Shown here: piece after piece, positions 12,901 through 30,626 of the stretch
Numbering within the stretch: the stretch's first letter is position 1
How the letters are laid out: the number at the start of each line of letters is the position of its first letter
Origin: Lanius collurio
Taxonomy: Eukaryota; Chordata; Aves; Passeriformes; Laniidae
Length of the DNA stretch: 64,000 nt
Direction of reading: 5' to 3'
Assembly: GCA_020086605.1 (NCBI GenBank)
Contig: JACBWW010000016.1
Span: 6,377,682 to 6,441,681, forward strand
Notes under the pieces: generated by a model
Told to the model about the DNA's origin: nothing
Database searches by the model: none
The model's input: only the letters and a program-made list of their open reading frames with translations
Made by a program: the position numbers and the translations under genes

Positions 12901-15138
12901 ATAAGCATTTGTGGAGTTGTATAGTATGGCTCCAAGCTAAAAACAGGTAAAGGACATCATGAATGCAGAGAATATCTTAAAAAGTATTACATATCTCTAA
13001 AGAAAATAGTTTTCTAATGACATGATACAAGGAATTGTGTTTTCTTGATGGTTTAGTTTTTTGAGAGCAGAATACTTTTTACTTTTCAAGAATGATAGAA
13101 AAATGCACGGAGCCATGGACTGAAGAGGTGTTGCCAAGGTGCTCTACAGCACTAGCTTCCTGAAAGTCCAAAGTAATTTTAATTAGTAGCAGCACAAATG
13201 TATTTTGACCAGCTGAGCAAGTAATTATTTCATTCTGTATGTGACAGCCTTGTAATGAGACACCAAACAGACCTGTCAACTCTCCTGATTTCTTTATGAG
13301 AGTCTTCCACATGAAAAGAGAGAAAAATTGTCTGTTCTCTTTTCCTTCTTCTAAATCTCAAGTCACCACCCACCACAGTAAATATTTCAAGAGGCCATGT
13401 AGAAACAGAATGTATTCCTAAAAAATAGTGAAGGGAGAAGGACAGACATCAGGTTTGCTTTTAAAAAAACCCATGAAGACAAGTTTGAAAAATAACTGCC
13501 ATTTCTGAGGAATAGAAGGAGTAGGAAGAGTTCAGACTGCAGATACTTTACTGTGTAAAAGGTATGAGGATTCAGTAAAAAGTATCCTCATTTGTCAGGA
13601 TAAGGGAGAATTAAAATTCCATCTTACTGCAAAATCATACAAGCATCTTTAAAGATGTTCTGATCTCAGTTAGAACTCAATAAAAAATAAGACTCAGTAT
13701 TTCAAACATTCTAAGGGAAACATGCATAACAAAACAAGTTTACTGTATCTGATCAGTCTCAGTGCTATTTTTTTTTTCCCATTGTGATTTCTTCTTGATC
13801 TCAATGAAAATTCTGAGTGCACAAGAAATGTGAGATTGCACCACTGATTATTCCAGAAATAAAAACTTATTTGCTAATTCCGATATCTAAAAAGTTATTT
13901 GCAGAAACTGAGCATAAAGTGATCCATAAATATTTCATTTAATTTCCAGCCAAGTGCCTAAGGCATTTCCTGCAAGCATAAGGAATGAAAAAAAGCCCAA
14001 CACACAGATGTATATGTGTGCATATGTGTGTGTATGGAGATACACACATAATATGTATGTACACACATAAATATATGCTACTGGATTTTACACTAGACCA
14101 CTTGTTTCTTATTATTTTCAGAGCAGACAGAAACATTGAAATAAGGTTATTTATACCTGCAATTATTATGGGTTAACTAACAGATTTTATAAGTGTGTAA
14201 GTATCAGATCATTTGAGGCCAAAATTCTACTGAAAAATCCTGTTACTAGATTTTTGTGTCTACCTAGATAAAAAACAAGAAGGGAAAAATGAAACTAGGT
14301 TTCAGTTTGTGGCAGTTGATTTAATTCTTGTTAATCTACACTCACTGACATTCAGCCCATACTTAGTTTCTTGGTTATTGATAGGAAATATTGTTGGGGA
14401 AAGAAAAGGACATTAAAGAGTGATGAAATATAATATGAGAATGTAAATTTTATCTTACTCCTAAAGAGAAATCTATCCACAAAGTCCATTAGGCAGTAGA
14501 GTAGCACTTCAAAAGAAGTCACAGATGGATCAACAAAGTCATGTTCAAAGTAGACCAGATAAAACATTTATGAGGTATTTTGAGAGGATCATCATGTAAT
14601 TACAGTGCAACTGAAATGACCCCAATGGTCTTATCCAGCCTTCTGATCTCTAAGTGTGGGATACACAGAACATGGCATTTGAGTGTGAAGATCAAATGAA
14701 CAGAAAGCCACCCCTAGAAGATGAGTATTTTTCCAAAGTTAGCAGACATGTAACAGAGCAATTGTATTTTATCCATAACAAATAAGAACATAGTGAATCA
14801 GGGCTGAATTATGGATTGCTTCCTTCTTTTACAAAAAACCCCACAGCCCTCCACATTGAAGTTACATCCTTTCTCTAATATCTCACCTTTGTAAATATGC
14901 TGTAGACTTGTTAAGACAAATCTTGCCCAGTCTCATGTGAGGTGAAAAATAACTTGGCTGGTAGTACAATGAGGTTTTGATACCCACATGGTGCCACAAG
15001 GAATATCAGCAGAGTCAATACATGGCTTTCCTCCTGAAGAGTTATAGAAAGCATTTTCCCACAATGTAAAAAATCAGGGAAATGGGTTTTTATTGCAGCT
15101 ATTTTGGCTTCTGTTTTGGCAGTTTTTACATGTGTGTG

Positions 15139-15187
15139 TTTTTGGTTTTGGTTTGGTTTTTTTGTTTGGTTTTTTTTTTTTTTTTTT
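15139..15187. repeat. T-rich low-complexity tract
   Basis: TTTGG-type units run into an uninterrupted stretch of 18 T at 15,170-15,187. It could be the poly-A tail of a minus-strand retroposon, but no element body is visible beside it. Confidence 0.8.
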
Positions 15188-17288
15188 GCAGAACTGCCAC
15201 ATTCACTTTCCTTGGCATACAGTGGGGTATTTATGTGGAGACCACAATTTATGATATCAAGGCTGGTAATGAATGTGGTAGCTATTATATGCAAAAGATG
15301 GCTACCTTTAAACATCTGTAGGAGAGATACTGAAATGGATTCCAAAGAACAGAAAAAACTAGATCCAAATCCATTGCTCAAATTTTTCTGACACATTTCC
15401 TTCTCTCTGGTATCATCTGAGCTCTCTTAAAAATAGTTTTAACATCCCATTCTTCTTATATAGCTTACAAGCCTGATACCAAAATATGGCAATTTATTTG
15501 TCAGCACAAGGTCTTTACTTTTATCATAAAGTAAATAGACAATTTTCTACAGGTTACAGCATCATAAAGTTCTATCATCCACAGCTGCTCTAAGATATAA
15601 TTTCTTTTCCCAGTTAAAGCATGAATGCCCTGTCTACAAGACATAAACACGGTCCTTGTTGAACCACAGTTTTAGTCCTGTTTTTGCTGTTTCAATCTGC
15701 AATTTCTACCCATGAATTTGGTCCTCTAGACAAGTTATTCGGGACTTTGCCTTGTTCTAGCTATCATTTGTGTTTGCCAATATTGTTATTCATTCTGGCT
15801 TGCCACCTGTCTAACTGTTCTGCCCTCCAGCAGTGCTCCGACTGCTCTGTCCTGTCCCTGTCACCACTGCACATATCAGCTGTCCTTTGCTAACTGCACT
15901 GTCTAGAAAAAGGTAGATTCAAGGACTATTTAAGGCAGAAATATGCACAGAACCCAGACTGAGAAACCTCATGTTATTAGCCTTTGTTGCATTAGTTACT
16001 GTTCTACTCCATCATCTGTTTTAACAAGGTTCAGAGGAACTTGTCTGAGATGCAATGGTACCAGTTCATGGAAATCCACATTCACTCCATTCACCCAGTT
16101 CAGACATCCCAGGGTTGATCTCAACAGGAAGGTTCTGATATGTTGTTGATCTCAATATGATCTTGCTGCAGATTTACTGGTATATTGTCCTGCCATTTTC
16201 TAGCAAACCATGCAAATTACTTATGTTTAAATACAATCAAAAGGGTGACTACAAATGCTGAAGAGAAGGAGTGTAAACAACAAGTGAAGAGAGATTTAGA
16301 TGTCTGTAGAGGTGTGGATATATGTTTGTGAAGCGACCCTCATCTCCAAGAATCTTCCATTTAGAGAAAGGCTATTCTTGGAATTGTACTGCTTTGTGAG
16401 AAGCATTGCCAGGTCTGCAGACCAAGGCTGCTGCTGTTCCATCTACTGGGCTTTTAACAGTGGGATGCCACCCCATGACTTCTTAACAAAGTCTTGTTAA
16501 CCTTAGTTTTCTTGCTAACCAGGGGTATAATACAAGCTTTTTCCATTCACTTCAATTTAAGTACCAGAAAAGAAAACACAGGAAAAACAAGAAAACACCC
16601 GGGGAAATAAAATTACCCTTTTCACCCTGGTGGCAATCTCTCCAACTAAGCGTTCCTTTCCTCTTCTTTTTACTGTTGCTAAACATTACAGTTGGTGAGA
16701 TTCAACTTGATTGGTATCTAAATGACCAAAATTCAGTCTATAGCTATTCTGTAAGTGATTTTTTTTTATTCTGTGAGCTCAGGCTTGAATTATTTGAGCT
16801 TAGTCTTGACAATTTCCAAGGCACAATTTTGCTTACTGAACCATAAAGACAGAAGAGTTTGGAAAATAATGGTGTAACAAATGGCACATTTCAAATACAG
16901 ACCAATTCCAATACTTGAAATCTACTATGGGGTCCTGTAAGATAATTAATCAACATTTTAGTTGCTACTTCCCACACACATTGTGAGGGAACAGCTTAAG
17001 AATATCAATGTAAATTAGGCCAAAATTTGAATGTTAATTATTATAAACATAATGAGTCCCATGTAGTCACCTTGCCCAAATCCTAAACATTTTCTTCAAG
17101 GGTTTCCTGTCTGTGTTCATGCTCAGAATTTTGCAGAAATTTGCATCCACAATTATTATCATTTGTCACCTACAAACACACAGAAAGTGTTAAGCTTCCA
17201 CAGTCTTTCTTCCCAACTGAAATGAAAAATAAAATGTGATGGCATATTTATCGTGACATCATCCTTTCTTCTTTTTGTGGGGAAACCA

Positions 17289-17310
17289 CCCCCCCCCCCC
17301 CCAAAAAAAA
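17289..17310. repeat. poly-C / poly-A tract
   Basis: Fourteen C are followed by eight A. Homopolymers of this kind are prone to sequencing length error. Confidence 0.9.
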
Positions 17311-18452
17311 CCAACCCACCCCAGTCACATACATCTTGGAATAATAGGAAAATGTAATGCAGTTAATTAAGCTGACTGCTTCTCAGTCTTGTTGTCTGGA
17401 TAATGCAATCTATTAGTTTAGGACCGAGGAAAACAGTGGAATTTCATTCTCCGACAAAAGCTTGGTATTTCTATTTTCAATTCAGAAGTGCCACAGCACA
17501 GCTCACACTTTACCGCTCTCCTACATGGAGTAAGTCAATTTCTTAATCCTACACTAAGTGCTTGGCTATTTATCCCCACCCTAAGTTCTTTAGTGAGCCA
17601 GCTGGGTGAAAATCCAAGCACTCACTCTCACTTTGACTCTAGTGACTGGAGATAATTCACCACTATCATCTCAAACAGTGTCACCAGCATTCATTTTTAC
17701 AACCATGCTGATTTAACATTGAGGCAAAATTAAAATTGCCACAGCATGAAAACACTTGCAAAGGAAATAGCTGTATATTGTTCAGAATACCTTGTGCAAT
17801 GAGACTAATACACTAAGACTTTAAAAACACAGGTTGCAGATAAACACATGATCAGCAATTTAAAAGTTAGTGTTGTGTGTTGAGTTTTCCATTTGTTTCC
17901 CTTTAAAAGAAAATCACTTGAATAAAAATTTTACAGTCTCTATAAAATAGACAATAGACTGTTAGTTTCCCTTTACAGCACTCCTTCTCTTAGAAAAGTA
18001 ACAGTGATTCAGGGAAATAATAAGCTGACACAAAGGCATGCAGAGCTGGACAAAAGTTTCTATATTTGCTGTTGCACTGAGCTGAGAAAATAAATTACCA
18101 TGAATAATTCAGGAAACGAATTTCTGGTCCACTCATACACACAGTACACTAGGAGTTCATGGTTTTTCTAATCTCACTATCTATTTCCCCTCATCTGATA
18201 AATATAAAATTTTAACTCTATGGATTAAACCCACTAGACAGATAAATCACCAAACTTAAGAGTTTCTTTTTTCTGATTGGACAAATGTGAAAGGGTTTAC
18301 TGCCTGAATGTGTCTATATACATCAACTTAAATATGAGCAGTGAGCAGTTGTATCTACTAGCAGATATTCACTTTGCTTTATTGTGCATCATTTCCATTA
18401 TATTCTGAGCACTATTATGCTGAAAGCTCCATTTGGAGACAGAACTATGACC

Positions 18453-18519
18453 AAAAAAAAGGAAAAATGAAAAAGAAAAAAAAGAGAGAAAAAGAAAAAT
18501 AAATAGAAAAAGCAAAAAA
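18453..18519. repeat. A-rich purine tract
   Basis: An almost pure A/G stretch of AAAAG and AAAAAG-like units. Confidence 0.75.
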
Positions 18520-20552
18520 TATTATAATGCATTTCTTGAATCAGAGGTTAGTTACACAGCTAAGCTAACTGTTTGGCCATAGAAAGTTAGCACTACATGT
18601 AACAGAAAATGAAATATTGCATTGTGCCACAAAGTTCTAACATTTTACACTTCAGCAAATCTGTTGTACCATCTTGTTGTGCCCCAGCAAATATCTTAAT
18701 TAAAACTTGACAAATTTTGTAACATAATTTCAATTTTTCATTGATTACCGGTATAAAATATTTAAGGCCTTAGTGTCATCACTTTACACATAAAAGACTA
18801 GCAATGGAAATTATAAAAATAAAAATAAACATTTCCTAGTACAAACATTTTTTTTGAAAACTTAAGCGATCAGCAGTAATGTTGACTGTAGGTTTAGTGA
18901 GTTATCTGAAAAACCTGGTATTGCTCTGGATGACACTGTTGCTTTTTTTCATTGTCTTTGTGCTCAAATTATAAGGCAATGTGCCAAAATCCTGAAGGAA
19001 AAGGAAGAAAAAACAAGGTCCAAATGCATGTTAGGCCCTTTCAAAGCAGTGAACATTTGGCCCACGAGTTTTATTTACACCTAAAGCAAGTGTTTCATGA
19101 TTTCTTTTTCTCCATGTTCTATTTAATGCCATTATGAAATGCAGAGCTATGTGAATCTACAGTAAGCAAAGCACTCATTGCACTCCAACATCCTTGGAAA
19201 ATGGATCCACATATGTTCACAGGCACAGTCTTCTCCATATTCAGCACCACCTGTTGATTTACGGACACCTCAGATCAGTGTGTGCTGTTTCGATCATTTG
19301 CCACAAAAGCTGTGGGACTTGGGGGTGGATTTGCAATCTGAAGTGTGAACTGATTATTCCACTTGGGATTGGGCAATGTCTGAATAGCAGCTAATATGGA
19401 ATCCCAGTTTCTGAGGGTTAGAGCTGAATTCAGAGCTTAAGACAGTGCCTGTCGACTTCAGAGGGGCCTGAGGACTCCCTGACCTGTGGGCAAATAACAG
19501 GTTTGCAAAGGCTATGAATGGCCTGCCTCAGACTCTCCAGATCTTTGGCACCTCTCCACTGAGTGAATCCAGAGGCTGAGTGGATGGATCCAGAAGGTGC
19601 TGGCCACAGCCAGCGAGGGAGACAGATGGGAGGTCCAGTGCTGGGCCAGGGAGATTCTTCCACACCATGACTGCCCTGACAGACACTCGGAGCCCTTGGA
19701 CACACTGAGAACCAATACCTGCCCCCAACACCACAAAAGGGAAACAGCCCCTAAAAATACACCTTGACCTCAAATCAGAGCAATCTCCTTTCATTTTTCC
19801 CCCCAGACCAGGATGCAGTCAGCACTTTTGGCCTAGCAGAGACTCTGACTTAAAGAAAGGCCCACACAGTTGCTTTCATCTCAGCATTTTCTCACAGCTG
19901 ACAAATTTGGGAAAGCTGCCAAATCTGTGCTCTGTTTGCATAATTCTTTGAGCTATTACTGAATAAGGGAGCCTAACACAGCAGGGGCAGGAATCTGCCA
20001 TGCCTCAGGCAGTGGCACAAGGTGTAAGCAATGCCTGGATACACAGTGTGTTCTCAGGCACCTTCAGCACCCACACAGGGATTGTTAGCTTGCCTCAAAC
20101 CACTGGGGCAAGCAACACAAGAGATGCAGTTTTGGTTTCTCCAGGCACAAGCTGACTGTGAACCAGGTAACCTGCTGCTTTCACTGATGCCATAGCCTGG
20201 AATAACTGATTGGCACAGCCCAGCTTCCTTCAGTGACCCAGACCCCAGGCTTGGTTTGTCATAAAAAAGGGATAAACTCTGTATGTAGGCACTGCTTGTA
20301 GTTGACAGCCCACAGGGTGACTGCTCTGGGATACAAGCGTGTGAGCATGGATCAACCCTGGAAATACTGTATTTTATCTTAGCCAGGTGCTGGCTTGGAG
20401 TCTTCTTTTTTTTATTTTCTCCAGTTTTGTTACATGGGAACTGGAGTGCTGCATTGTCTTAAAACCTACCATTGCATTGCCACTAGTTATGAGGGGATAA
20501 AGTTACATCTAATTCATTAAGGAAAAAACATTACTCTTCAATCTGAATGCTA

Positions 20553-20558
20553 TTTATT
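20553..20558 (-). terminator. amylase polyadenylation signal
   Basis: AATAAA on the minus strand, about 92 bases after the amylase stop codon. Cleavage is expected near 20,530-20,540, giving a short 3' UTR typical of amylase mRNAs. Confidence 0.8.
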
Positions 20559-20649
20559 ATTCTCTAGAGAGTCCCTCATGCTCAAAAAACAGGGACTAAC
20601 ATATGGGGGAACAATAATACACCAAACAGAGGAGGACATTTCTCCCAAA

Positions 20650-26068
<5,419 letters not shown>

Positions 26069-26116
26069 CCAGTGCTCTGTGATCAGCTGTGCTCCTCTTA
26101 CTAACTGCCAATGTTC

Positions 26117-28339
26117 CTGAAAGAGGGTAAAGCACACATTAGAAAACACACATTTAAAGGTAAACACCCATCTCTGGTATCATATTTATTTACTTGTCAT
26201 TTTGTATGAGAACTGGATTTTATCTAAACTATATAAAACTCCCACACGAACAGTAACTTTGTTTTCATGCAGTTAAAATTCAGATGCTGTCTAATGCAGG
26301 CTAACTCCAGAGCGCAAAAGTTGTATTTTTATTTGTATAAAACTACCCCAAAAGACAAAGGAATACTTACATAGACTGAAATGGACATTTTGTTTATCGC
26401 TTTAATGTATATTATTTTACATTCCTATTTATCCTTGAGAGGCATCTTTTTTTTCAAACTGGTGTTGTTATGACTTGAACATATTTGGACAAGATCTTGT
26501 AGAGGCAGCATATTTCTTACTGTGATTTGTTATGAAACTCCCGTTGTTTTGGAGGTCTAACATACAGGAGTCTGTCATTCATGATATGCATGACATCACC
26601 CACTCAAACAACAGCCTGAAACTTAGAAGATCTCTCGGATACAGAAATGATTATAGTGACTCAAACCCAGAAATGCTAAATGTCTGATCCCTGCACACCT
26701 TTACAAATTGTGTGGAGATATTCTCCTAAGAACATGAGCAATAGCATGCGGACATTAGAAGTGCTGTGAAGCTCCAGAACCAAGAAATCTCATTCTCCGA
26801 TCCCAAGTGCAGAGTTCTGCAAAAGGAGCTTTCCAGTGGATTGAAACCAGCTGCATTCCCTTCTGATGAGCTAGGCTAAGAGCTGTATTTCCCAATGCAT
26901 ATCCTATTTGTATTTACTTGTAGACAAACACAATTACAATCCTTGTATTAAAATTGCCTCTCCTTTTCCTTACTTAGAGAGGTATAACACATAACAAACC
27001 AGAAACTAAACAACTACCAAGGTTTACCTTACTCAACTGAGAGCCTTATTTTGCACTCTTCACGTTTAGAAGTTGATTTAGAGAGTCTGAGATAAAAAGA
27101 AGTCCTCCAAGAAGAACTTCTGCACACAATAAGGTGAAGTAATACTTCCCATAAATAACAGAATACAGAATCTTGTTACTTTCCTCTAAGTATCTATTCT
27201 TTATAAAAAGCTATCTTACAGAAACAAGAGAGATTCCTGTCATAGGGGAAACCAAACACTTCAGTGAAGGTTTAAGTATGAACACAAGGGCTTCAGGTTT
27301 GCAACATGAAAGAAACCAGTGCTATTCCTGATTTAATATGCACTTGGGAATGCACTGCTGAAAACTCCAACCTGCTGTGATACAGCTACCTAGACATAAG
27401 TTTATATAAAAATCTTACACGTCGTCTACAAAACAGCCCTCATTTTTGCTTCAAGGAAAGGATGATGCATATCTCTCAGGCAGTGGAACTGCACTCTTTG
27501 GTGCAAATTTAGACACAAAATATACCAATCTTTAAAGCGCAGAACCTGCCACCCAGAGCCCATTGCTATCAGCTGTCACTTTCCTTCACAAGCAGGCAGT
27601 TATTTAGAAGCAAGAATTTGGTATACTTAACTTGCTTTTCTGCTTGTGAACAAAATAACTTTAATACAATTATTTACTTGTAGATCTTCAGTAAAGTATA
27701 CAGATAAATTTCAACCACAAGCAGTTGTTCTGCATGCTTCCATTTTCATGAGGGAATGCTTTTTTGCCCAGATAGGAAGAATATACATTAAGAGAAAATG
27801 ACCTAAAAAAATCGATTTTCTCCCATGAGAGAAGCCATCTATCAGATTGGCAAGTTTTACTTACAGCAGTAAATACACAAAGCAGTCAGAACAGTGTACC
27901 TTGAGCCAACCAGCTCCAAGGCCTGGTGCTTAAATAGAAGACTCAATTTAGATTTTCACTTCTCTGAAATGGGTTTATGCCTGTTCTGCCTTCAATACAA
28001 GCAACAATAAGAGAATGGGGATGTTGAAATCCTCACTGCATTCTGAGGGCTCGAGCTTCAGAATGGTTTGGAAACTTGGAAAAATGGTAAGAGGCCATGT
28101 GGAAGAGAGCAACATTGGCTGCAATGCAGAGAACTTGGAGCGAAGCCTCTCTGCAGAGCCCTACTGCTGTCTTGGCCAGCAAGGGAACTTGGGTCACCTT
28201 CCCTTCTGCTGGGTTACGGCCTGAGCTGTGAAGCCCAGCCGCCACCCCCAACACACCCGCAACACTTTATGAAATTGCGGGACATGTGACGCAGCTGCTG
28301 AGGCTGCAGACACCAAAGGCTGTCACAGGGAAGCATAGC
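26117..28339. other. amylase upstream region
   Basis: No coding exon is seen. The stretch is AT-rich and should contain the first intron and proximal regulatory DNA of amylase, including the promoter candidate at 27,865-27,937. Confidence 0.5.
27865..27937 (-). promoter_or_regulatory. AMY2A: candidate amylase promoter and non-coding first exon
   Basis: The minus strand has a TATA-like CTATTTAAG at 27,929-27,937. About 65 bases further on is a strong donor, ACTGCT then GTAAGT at 27,864-27,859. A start about 30 bases after the TATA-like box would give a leader exon of roughly 40 bases, spliced to the acceptor at 26,117. The element positions are seen; the transcript is inferred. Confidence 0.35.
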
Positions 28340-28590
28340 AGTGGCCCTGTCCCTTCTAGCGGCTCCCCACAGAACCCCGCTCAGCAGCCCCACGGTTGGT
28401 GCAGGCGAAGCAAGCGCTGCTCGGCCGCTGCCCTGCGGCCCGGCAGGCTCTCGGCGGGCGGCGCAGGGCCCGCAGCGGGACGCGGAGCGCGGTACGTACG
28501 TGCTGGAGCCGCCGCCGCGCACCGCCCTTTCCGCCGCGGCACAGCGAGGCCGGCCCCGCCCCGCCGCACGGACAGCGCCACAGCCAACGG
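28340..28590. promoter_or_regulatory. CpG island
   Basis: A sharply bounded GC-rich block dense in CpG, with GC boxes such as CCCCGCCCCGCC near 28,553-28,566, set in AT-rich DNA. Long open frames on both strands here are a by-product of GC content. It lies between the 3' end of RNPC3 and amylase, so it is probably a promoter. It could drive an amylase leader exon (a GTACGT donor-like site is present on the minus strand near 28,500) or a plus-strand non-coding RNA. Confidence 0.65.
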
Positions 28591-28835
28591 CCCCTACGTT
28601 TCACATTACATACCTTGAGTCAGTATAAAATTTCCTTCCGGAATATATTTGTTCTCGAGATCTGAGAATGGAAAGCTCTCTGAGCATACGCTCCCCGCGC
28701 TTTTTAAGAACTATTCTTGTCCTTGACCACAGCACCACCTTGCTGTTATCCTACTTCGGCACTGGGAAAATTCACTTGTGGGCCTTTGGTCCTGTACACA
28801 CAGCTCAGCATGGGAGTTAGGACGTATCACTGAGG

Positions 28836-28890
28836 AACCATAGAAGCATTTAAGCTGAAAAAGCCCTCTAGGATCGAATGAACAATTACA
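28836..28890 (-). mobile_element. degenerate CR1-like 3' end
   Basis: The plus strand reads CCATAGAAGCATTTAAGCTG, then AAAAAGCCCTCTAGGATCGA. It resembles the reverse complement of the terminal CR1 motif (ATAGAATCATTTAGGTTGG... type) with several mismatches. Confidence 0.5.
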
Positions 28891-29469
28891 GTCCCCAATG
28901 GGAATGCAACAAATTAGATAATAATTCCAGTAATAGCATTTTAATCTGCTAAGCCAGGTCATATTGGAAAAAAACAGCAAGGATACACTTGCATTGGCCC
29001 AGCCGTCAATACTAGTGATTTAGACTGTTTGCAGCTGGAATAATGACAAAACAAATCTTTTACACCAGCCAGCTCCCACACCATCAACTATGATTTAGTC
29101 ATTTATGGAATAACTTTTTCTTTAAGTCCACTGGACTGGAATCTCTTGTCAATTTAATGTCATGGTTTTCCACTAACCAGGGCAATATGTAGCACATCCT
29201 ACTATGTTACCACTGCTATTACCACCCTTCAACAGGACAAGAACTACATCAACTGCTACTCTGGTTTTAATGACTTCAGTCTCACTAGTGACAGTTTTCA
29301 AGTTGCAGATAAACAATACAAGTTCATTACTGAGGAAAAACAGTGTCCAGTCTCACAGTACAAATTCAGGCCAGCGCAGCAGTCCTCCTGCTTGGTCTCC
29401 AAGACAAGAAGATCCATCCCAATCAAAACCCCAAAAATAAAAATCAAAATGAAGAGAAGACAACAAAAT
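28891..29469. other. intergenic spacer between RNPC3 and amylase
   Basis: No gene, exon or recognisable repeat seen. Confidence 0.5.
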
Positions 29470-29486
29470 GAAGAGGAAGGAAATAA

Positions 29487-29492
29487 TTTATT
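29487..29492 (-). terminator. RNPC3: candidate distal RNPC3 polyadenylation signal
   Basis: AATAAA on the minus strand, about 1.1 kb after the predicted alternative acceptor. It is a plausible end of the long 3' UTR; other AT-rich candidates cannot be excluded. Confidence 0.4.
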
Positions 29493-30558
29493 AGACTTCA
29501 CAAGCAATCTAAACACACATCTACGATGCAAGTCTTGTGATATTTAGAGATATACGTAATCTTTAAGAGAAGACAATCCATTCTCTGCCTTACATACTTT
29601 AGAAATGCTACTACGCACAGTTCAAGAGTCCTGATGATTACACTGCTTCTTCCCCAGCTGGTAAATACTTGAAAGAGATGGAACACAAAAGGGACCTGGA
29701 ACATCACAAAGGCATGTTAAAAGTAAGAACTACTAGAAAACAGCAGTGTTATACTGTCTTTTGACAACTAAACTGAAAGATGCTTAGTATTTTAAAAGGT
29801 GCCTTATGTCTGTAAAAAATACATCTTAATAGGTGCAGGCTGTATTAATTCTATATTATAGAAAGTTAAACAGTAATGTAGTATGAAACCCACAAGAAAC
29901 ATGTAAGTCACTAGCAACAACACTACCTCAGTGCAGAGAGCAATCTAACATAACCCAACCAACCAACAAAAAGGTAGCAGTGATTAATAGTTGATTATTA
30001 GTCCAGCTCCAAATGCTTAATTGCAAGATATTGTTAATTTTCTTCTTTACTCAAAAAAAGATGAAGTAAGGAATGTATAAACTAGATCAACTCCAGATTG
30101 TTTCTCATATACCAGGACAACAGTAATCATCAAATGATCTAAAATACTGGTCAACCCCTTAATATTATGACTGCTCTGCAACATATTCTAGCCAACATAT
30201 TATTATATTAATATGTATTGAAAGAAAAACAAGGTAACTTGGTCAGTGTGAGCTCAGCACAGTTCCACAGAGATCAGCTGGTATGAGCTAGAACTGTTCC
30301 ACTAAAGAATGGGACCACAAATAAGTACAGTATTTGACCTCTGAGGCAGAAGGTGAAGGCCACCTTTTGAGGCTAGGAATCTTCATTGTGTCTATTCACA
30401 CAACACAGACAACTCATTGGTTTCTTTTTACCCCCTGAAAAAGTTTGCTTTTTAAAATTACTACATTAGCTCAAGGTAAAACATGCTAACTCCTCCCCAC
30501 ACCTACTCTACATGAAAACTTAAGATGCAGTTGAGTGCTACAGGAAACATTGCACAAA

Positions 30559-30582
30559 AAAGGATACAACAAGAAAGGATAC
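30559..30582 (-). promoter_or_regulatory. RNPC3: USSE: tandem U12-type 5' splice sites in RNPC3 3' region
   Basis: On the minus strand two perfect copies of GTATCCTTT (30,574-30,582 and 30,559-30,567) are separated by six bases, CTTGTT. GTATCCTTT is the U12-type 5' splice-site consensus read by U11 snRNA. Tandem copies in the 3' region of RNPC3 are the known USSE, which binds U11 snRNP without being spliced and activates an upstream U2-type acceptor, here the one ending at 30,627. The outcome is negative feedback on 65K protein production. Confidence 0.88.
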
Positions 30583-30626
30583 ACTCTGCATGACAGTATT
30601 ACTGCAGTATTTACGCAGGAATGTTT

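Larger units (their letters stand above)
9981..20549. other. intergenic region downstream of amylase
   Basis: AT-rich, with no exon series and no second amylase copy on either strand. Low-complexity tracts occur at 15,139-15,187, 17,289-17,310 and 18,453-18,519. A GC-richer block at 19,430-19,790 has short overlapping frames but no recognisable protein. An imperfect CA/TG patch lies at 14,000-14,070. Confidence 0.6.
29470..30626 (-). other. RNPC3: predicted alternative terminal exon of RNPC3 (long 3' UTR)
   Basis: A good acceptor, CTGTTCTTCTTTAG, ends at 30,627. The USSE begins 43 bases into the exon, and an AATAAA lies at 29,487-29,492. The exon would be non-coding and about 1.15 kb. RNPC3 of other vertebrates is known to make a long-3'-UTR isoform through a U11-activated acceptor. 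These coordinates are my prediction from splice motifs. Confidence 0.55.

Noticed and set aside
14911..15396. 161-codon minus-strand frame
   Set aside because: It includes a translated poly-T tract (lysine run) and low-complexity sequence.
19430..19794. GC-richer block checked as a second amylase or amylase pseudogene
   Set aside because: No amylase motif appears in any frame on either strand.
28214..28665. Several overlapping open frames on both strands
   Set aside because: They arise from the GC-rich CpG island, which lacks stop codons; none shows a protein family.
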